Assembly: GCA_003542295.1 (NCBI GenBank)
Contig: DPKX01000034.1
Span: 5,451 to 12,632, forward strand
DNA length: 7,182 bases
Direction of reading: 5' to 3'
Source: Candidatus Atribacter hydrocarboniphilus
GTDB lineage: Bacteria > Atribacterota > Atribacteria > Atribacterales > Atribacteraceae
The translations under genes were made by a program, and so were the position numbers. Positions within the stretch are counted from its first letter, which is position 1, and every line of letters begins with the position of its first letter. The notes under the pieces were generated by a model. The model was not told the DNA's origin. It saw nothing but the letters and a program-made list of their open reading frames with translations, and ran no database searches. Positions 6,998 to 7,182 of this stretch are shown here, one piece after another.

Positions 6998-7182
6998 AAC
7001 AATTTTTAAGGAAATTTTATCCATCGCTTTACGTTGATGAAATATCTGAAATCCCACTGGATTTATTGAAGAAAAAGGGTATACAGGGTTTGATTATCGA
7101 TCTCGATAATACCATTGCTCCCTGGGACCAACCAACCGTTACTCAATTGGCGGAAAAGTGGTTAAAACAAGCTAAAAATGAA
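6994..7182 (+). CDS. yqeG: YqeG family HAD IIIA-type phosphatase, 3' truncated by window edge
   Basis: Sixty-three residues are visible before the window ends. The start MKQFLRKFYPSLYVDEI and the segment GIQGLIIDLDNTIAPWDQP (29-47) match the N-terminus of Bacillus YqeG. DLDNT gives the HAD DxDxT nucleophile motif (D36, D38, T40), and the TIAPWD ending is typical of this branch. HAD hydrolases use the first aspartate to form a phospho-enzyme intermediate; the YqeG substrate is not established with certainty, though eukaryotic and cyanobacterial relatives act on phosphatidylglycerophosphate. The remaining HAD motifs lie outside the window, so I cannot say whether the gene is intact. It overlaps mltG by 4 bases and is probably co-translated. 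Confidence 0.88.
   Translation, partial: MKQFLRKFYPSLYVDEISEIPLDLLKKKGIQGLIIDLDNTIAPWDQPTVTQLAEKWLKQAKNE

Overview
This window is a compact, AT-rich stretch of bacterial chromosome. All recognisable genes are on the + strand, and there is almost no non-coding DNA. I see six genes: the 3' part of a ribosomal protein S1-type gene, a LarE-like PP-loop ATPase, alanyl-tRNA synthetase (alaS), the YqgF/RuvX nuclease-fold protein (ruvX), the endolytic murein transglycosylase MltG, and the 5' end of a YqeG-type HAD phosphatase. The first and last genes run off the window edges. The S1 frame is open to base 1, so its true start lies upstream.

Layout: 1-1872 is the S1 protein, with seven S1 repeats visible (the first cut by the window edge). 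It overlaps by 4 bases (ATGA) with the LarE-like gene at 1869-2849. A 54-base gap with a recognisable Shine-Dalgarno (SD) sequence leads into alaS (2904-5516). An 87-base AT-rich gap with its own ribosome binding site precedes ruvX (5604-6017). ruvX, mltG (6014-6997) and the yqeG-like gene (6994 to the edge) form a tight run joined by two more ATGA overlaps. No gap reaches 300 bases. I see no tRNA, rRNA, CRISPR array, insertion sequence or convincing intrinsic terminator.

Function: most of the window is translation and housekeeping. S1 helps mRNA bind the 30S subunit, and AlaRS charges tRNA-Ala. RuvX is tied to rRNA or DNA processing, and MltG sets glycan strand length at the inner membrane. 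The LarE-like protein is the least explained gene. It has an ATP-pyrophosphatase loop and a CxxC + C cysteine set like those of iron-sulfur-dependent sulfur transferases, but no lar partner genes are nearby. Its position between rpsA and alaS leaves open a role in tRNA or cofactor thiolation.

Organism: not identifiable with certainty. The alaS-ruvX-mltG order, a YqeG homologue, the cysteine-rich AlaRS insertion and the SCATV form of MltG point away from Proteobacteria. They suggest an AT-rich, probably anaerobic lineage such as Firmicutes, Synergistota, Thermotogota or Atribacterota. That placement is inference from family memory. I found no wholly new system; the best leads are the LarE-like gene and the seven-repeat S1 protein.
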